NCBI GenBank assembly: GCA_017996515.1
Contig: JAGOGU010000083.1
Span: 1 to 6,392, forward strand
DNA from: Allobrachymonas sp.
GTDB taxonomy: Bacteria > Pseudomonadota > Gammaproteobacteria > Burkholderiales > Burkholderiaceae_C
Reading direction: 5' to 3'
DNA length: 6,392 bases
The notes under the pieces were generated by a model that saw nothing but the letters and a program-made list of their open reading frames with translations, was not told the DNA's origin and searched no databases. The translations under genes and the position numbers were made by a program. This document shows, piece by piece, positions 5,285-6,392 of this stretch. Positions within the stretch are counted from its first letter, which is position 1. Each line of letters starts with the position of its first letter.

Positions 5285-5980
5285 ATGCAAGACGCCAGCA
5301 GCACAACCAAAAGAAGCAGCCGTTGCGACGGCCAGGCTTCGCGCGAGCGCTTGCTGGCCGAAGCCCTGCGCCTGTTTGCCGAAAACGGTTTTGCCCAAAC
5401 CTCCACCCGCGCCATTGCCCAGGCCGCAGGCGTGAACATTTCCGCCATCAGCTATTACTTTGGCGATAAGGAGGGGCTGCACCGCGCGGCTTTTTACGAG
5501 CCGTTTGCCGAATACAGCGATGTGCAGGCGGAACTTGCCGCCGTACTGGCGCCGGAATTGAGCTTGCAGCAAGCCCTGCACCTGTTCTTCAGTCGCATGC
5601 TCACGCCCTTTGCCCAAGGTGCGCACATGCAGCAATGCCTGCGCCTGCATCTGCGCGAAATGGTGGAGCACACCACCCTGTGGCAAGACGAGCTGCAACA
5701 GCGCCTACTGCCCAAATACAGCGCCATGCGCGAACTGCTCACGCGCCATCTGGGGCTGCAACAAAGCGATGCAGAAATCGACCGCCTGGTTTGCGCCATC
5801 ATGGCCATGTCGATCGACTGGGTGCTGTCGCAAGAAATCATCCAGCATTTTCAGCCTGCCCTGCTGCAAAAAACCGATGCCATTGCCGCTGAAGTCAACG
5901 CGCTGGTGCGCTATGCCACAGCCTTGATCGACAGCGAAGCCCGAACCCGCGGGCTGCCTTGCCCCAGCGACAAGGCTTAA
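5285..5980 (+). CDS. TetR/AcrR-family transcriptional regulator, probably CerR/DUF1956 C-terminal type
   Basis: The 231-residue protein begins with a polar tail (1-18) and then a TetR DNA-binding domain (about 19-68). The helix-turn-helix reads TSTRAIAQAAGVNISAISYYFG (39-60), followed by DKEGLHRAAFYEP. The helical C-terminal half (about 75-220) would bind a ligand and dimerise. AGVNISAISYYFGDKEGL resembles regulators annotated as CerR-family or DUF1956, to which E. coli CecR (YbiH) belongs; these often control drug efflux genes. No efflux gene is present here, so the target is unknown and autoregulation through the repeats at 5167-5221 is the only visible option. The ATG at 5285 is the first in this frame; a weak AGG lies 8 nt before it. 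The stop at 5978-5980 directly abuts the stop of the convergent gene. Confidence 0.93.
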   Translation: MQDASSTTKRSSRCDGQASRERLLAEALRLFAENGFAQTSTRAIAQAAGVNISAISYYFGDKEGLHRAAFYEPFAEYSDVQAELAAVLAPELSLQQALHLFFSRMLTPFAQGAHMQQCLRLHLREMVEHTTLWQDELQQRLLPKYSAMRELLTRHLGLQQSDAEIDRLVCAIMAMSIDWVLSQEIIQHFQPALLQKTDAIAAEVNALVRYATALIDSEARTRGLPCPSDKA

Positions 5981-6392
5981 TCAAGATTTGCTCTGATTTT
6001 TTATAAAAGACAAATCTTTTTCTTCTACAAAGACAAAATCACCAGCTGCATTCCTGGAGTATTTATGTAAAAAATACTCCTCAGATCTGGCGCCATGGGT
6101 GCCCACAAGAAATAAATGCTTGCCGTCGCCGGACAGGGTAAAGCTTTCACCCCATGACAAGCGGGTATCAAGTTTTTTATTCCCAGAAGCATTCACTATG
6201 AAAAATTCATGTTCAAACGTGATCTTTCCTTTTTGAGCGATGAAGTTTTCTGCAATGCAGAATGCACCCTTTTGATCACATTGAATGCTTGCCTCGCTTT
6301 CGGAGTTTGATGAGGCAACATATTCACTTAATGCCTTTAGTATTTTTTCACTTTCTGGATCTTTATTTAAAACTAGGGTTTCTATATATAAT
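5981..6392 (-). CDS. Unknown AT-rich protein, C-terminal part only
   Basis: The minus-strand frame is open from the right edge to TGA at 5981-5983, giving 136 C-terminal residues. No ATG start is visible; the only Met-like codon is an internal GTG at 6196, so the gene extends beyond the window. The sequence is mixed polar and beta-rich, with SLS-type turns such as SWGESFTLSGDGKHLFLVG, two cysteines (CDQKGAFC) and a basic end (FIKNQSKS). No transmembrane segment or known domain is recognised. Two hand-counted 60-base blocks (6181-6240, 6301-6360) are 37 and 35 percent G+C, against 60 percent for a block in the adjacent regulator (5401-5460). This and its lack of recognisable relatives suggest recent acquisition. 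Coding is supported by an uninterrupted frame and sensible protein composition, not by homology. Confidence 0.6.
   Translation of the reverse strand, partial: LYIETLVLNKDPESEKILKALSEYVASSNSESEASIQCDQKGAFCIAENFIAQKGKITFEHEFFIVNASGNKKLDTRLSWGESFTLSGDGKHLFLVGTHGARSEEYFLHKYSRNAAGDFVFVEEKDLSFIKNQSKS
5983..6023 (+). terminator. Possible terminator after tetR, inside the 3' end of the convergent gene
   Basis: AAGATTTG (5983-5990) is an exact reverse complement of CAAATCTT (6011-6018), with a 20-nt loop, and the right arm runs into TTTTTCTT. The stem is AT-rich and the loop is long, so termination would be weak. It overlaps the last codons of the opposing gene, which leaves no other space for a terminator. 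Confidence 0.3.

Noticed and set aside
5252..5698. 148-codon minus-strand frame
   Set aside because: It lies opposite the TetR coding sequence, which has a complete helix-turn-helix; no independent support.
1..6392. A new defence, biosynthetic or mobile system; CRISPR array; tRNA or rRNA
   Set aside because: The genes are mostly conserved housekeeping or regulatory types. I saw no spaced direct repeats, transposase, or cloverleaf or rRNA sequence. The partial AT-rich gene at the right edge could begin an accessory locus, but nothing inside the window shows it.

Overview
The window looks like chromosomal DNA from a moderately GC-rich betaproteobacterium, most likely Burkholderiales. This rests on the MnmG, YaaA, type II QueF and TetR sequences as I remember those families, not on a search. 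Five genes have recognisable products. One more is a small membrane protein with a metalloprotease-like motif. One AT-rich partial ORF at the right edge is unknown.

Layout. (1) 1-1093, minus strand: the first 364 codons of mnmG (gidA), running off the left edge. (2) 1065-1380: an intergenic region that I interpret as the chromosomal replication origin. It has five DnaA-box-like 9-mers, one a perfect TTATCCACA, between two very AT-rich segments, beside mnmG as in E. coli. (3) 1464-1931, minus: a small membrane protein with HEHVH. (4) 2160-3041, plus: a YafJ-type class II glutamine amidotransferase. (5) 3289-4068 and 4071-5030, plus: yaaA (peroxide-stress, iron-related) and queF (queuosine pathway), nearly fused by an ATGA junction, so probably cotranscribed. 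(6) 5285-5980, plus: a TetR/AcrR-family regulator preceded by two inverted repeats that look like operators. (7) 5981-6392, minus: the C-terminal part of an unknown AT-rich gene whose stop codon abuts that of the regulator.

Gene orientation changes at the proposed origin. mnmG points left, while yafJ, yaaA, queF and tetR point right, as expected for leading-strand genes on two diverging replichores. The 1464-1931 gene is the exception near the origin. mnmG and queF both act on the tRNA wobble position, but they are 3 kb apart on opposite strands and nothing shows co-regulation.

I found no RNA gene, insertion sequence, CRISPR array or clear defence or biosynthetic system. The most informative non-coding feature is the origin. 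The most open questions are the HExxH membrane protein, the regulator with its operator pair, and the AT-rich ORF at the right edge.
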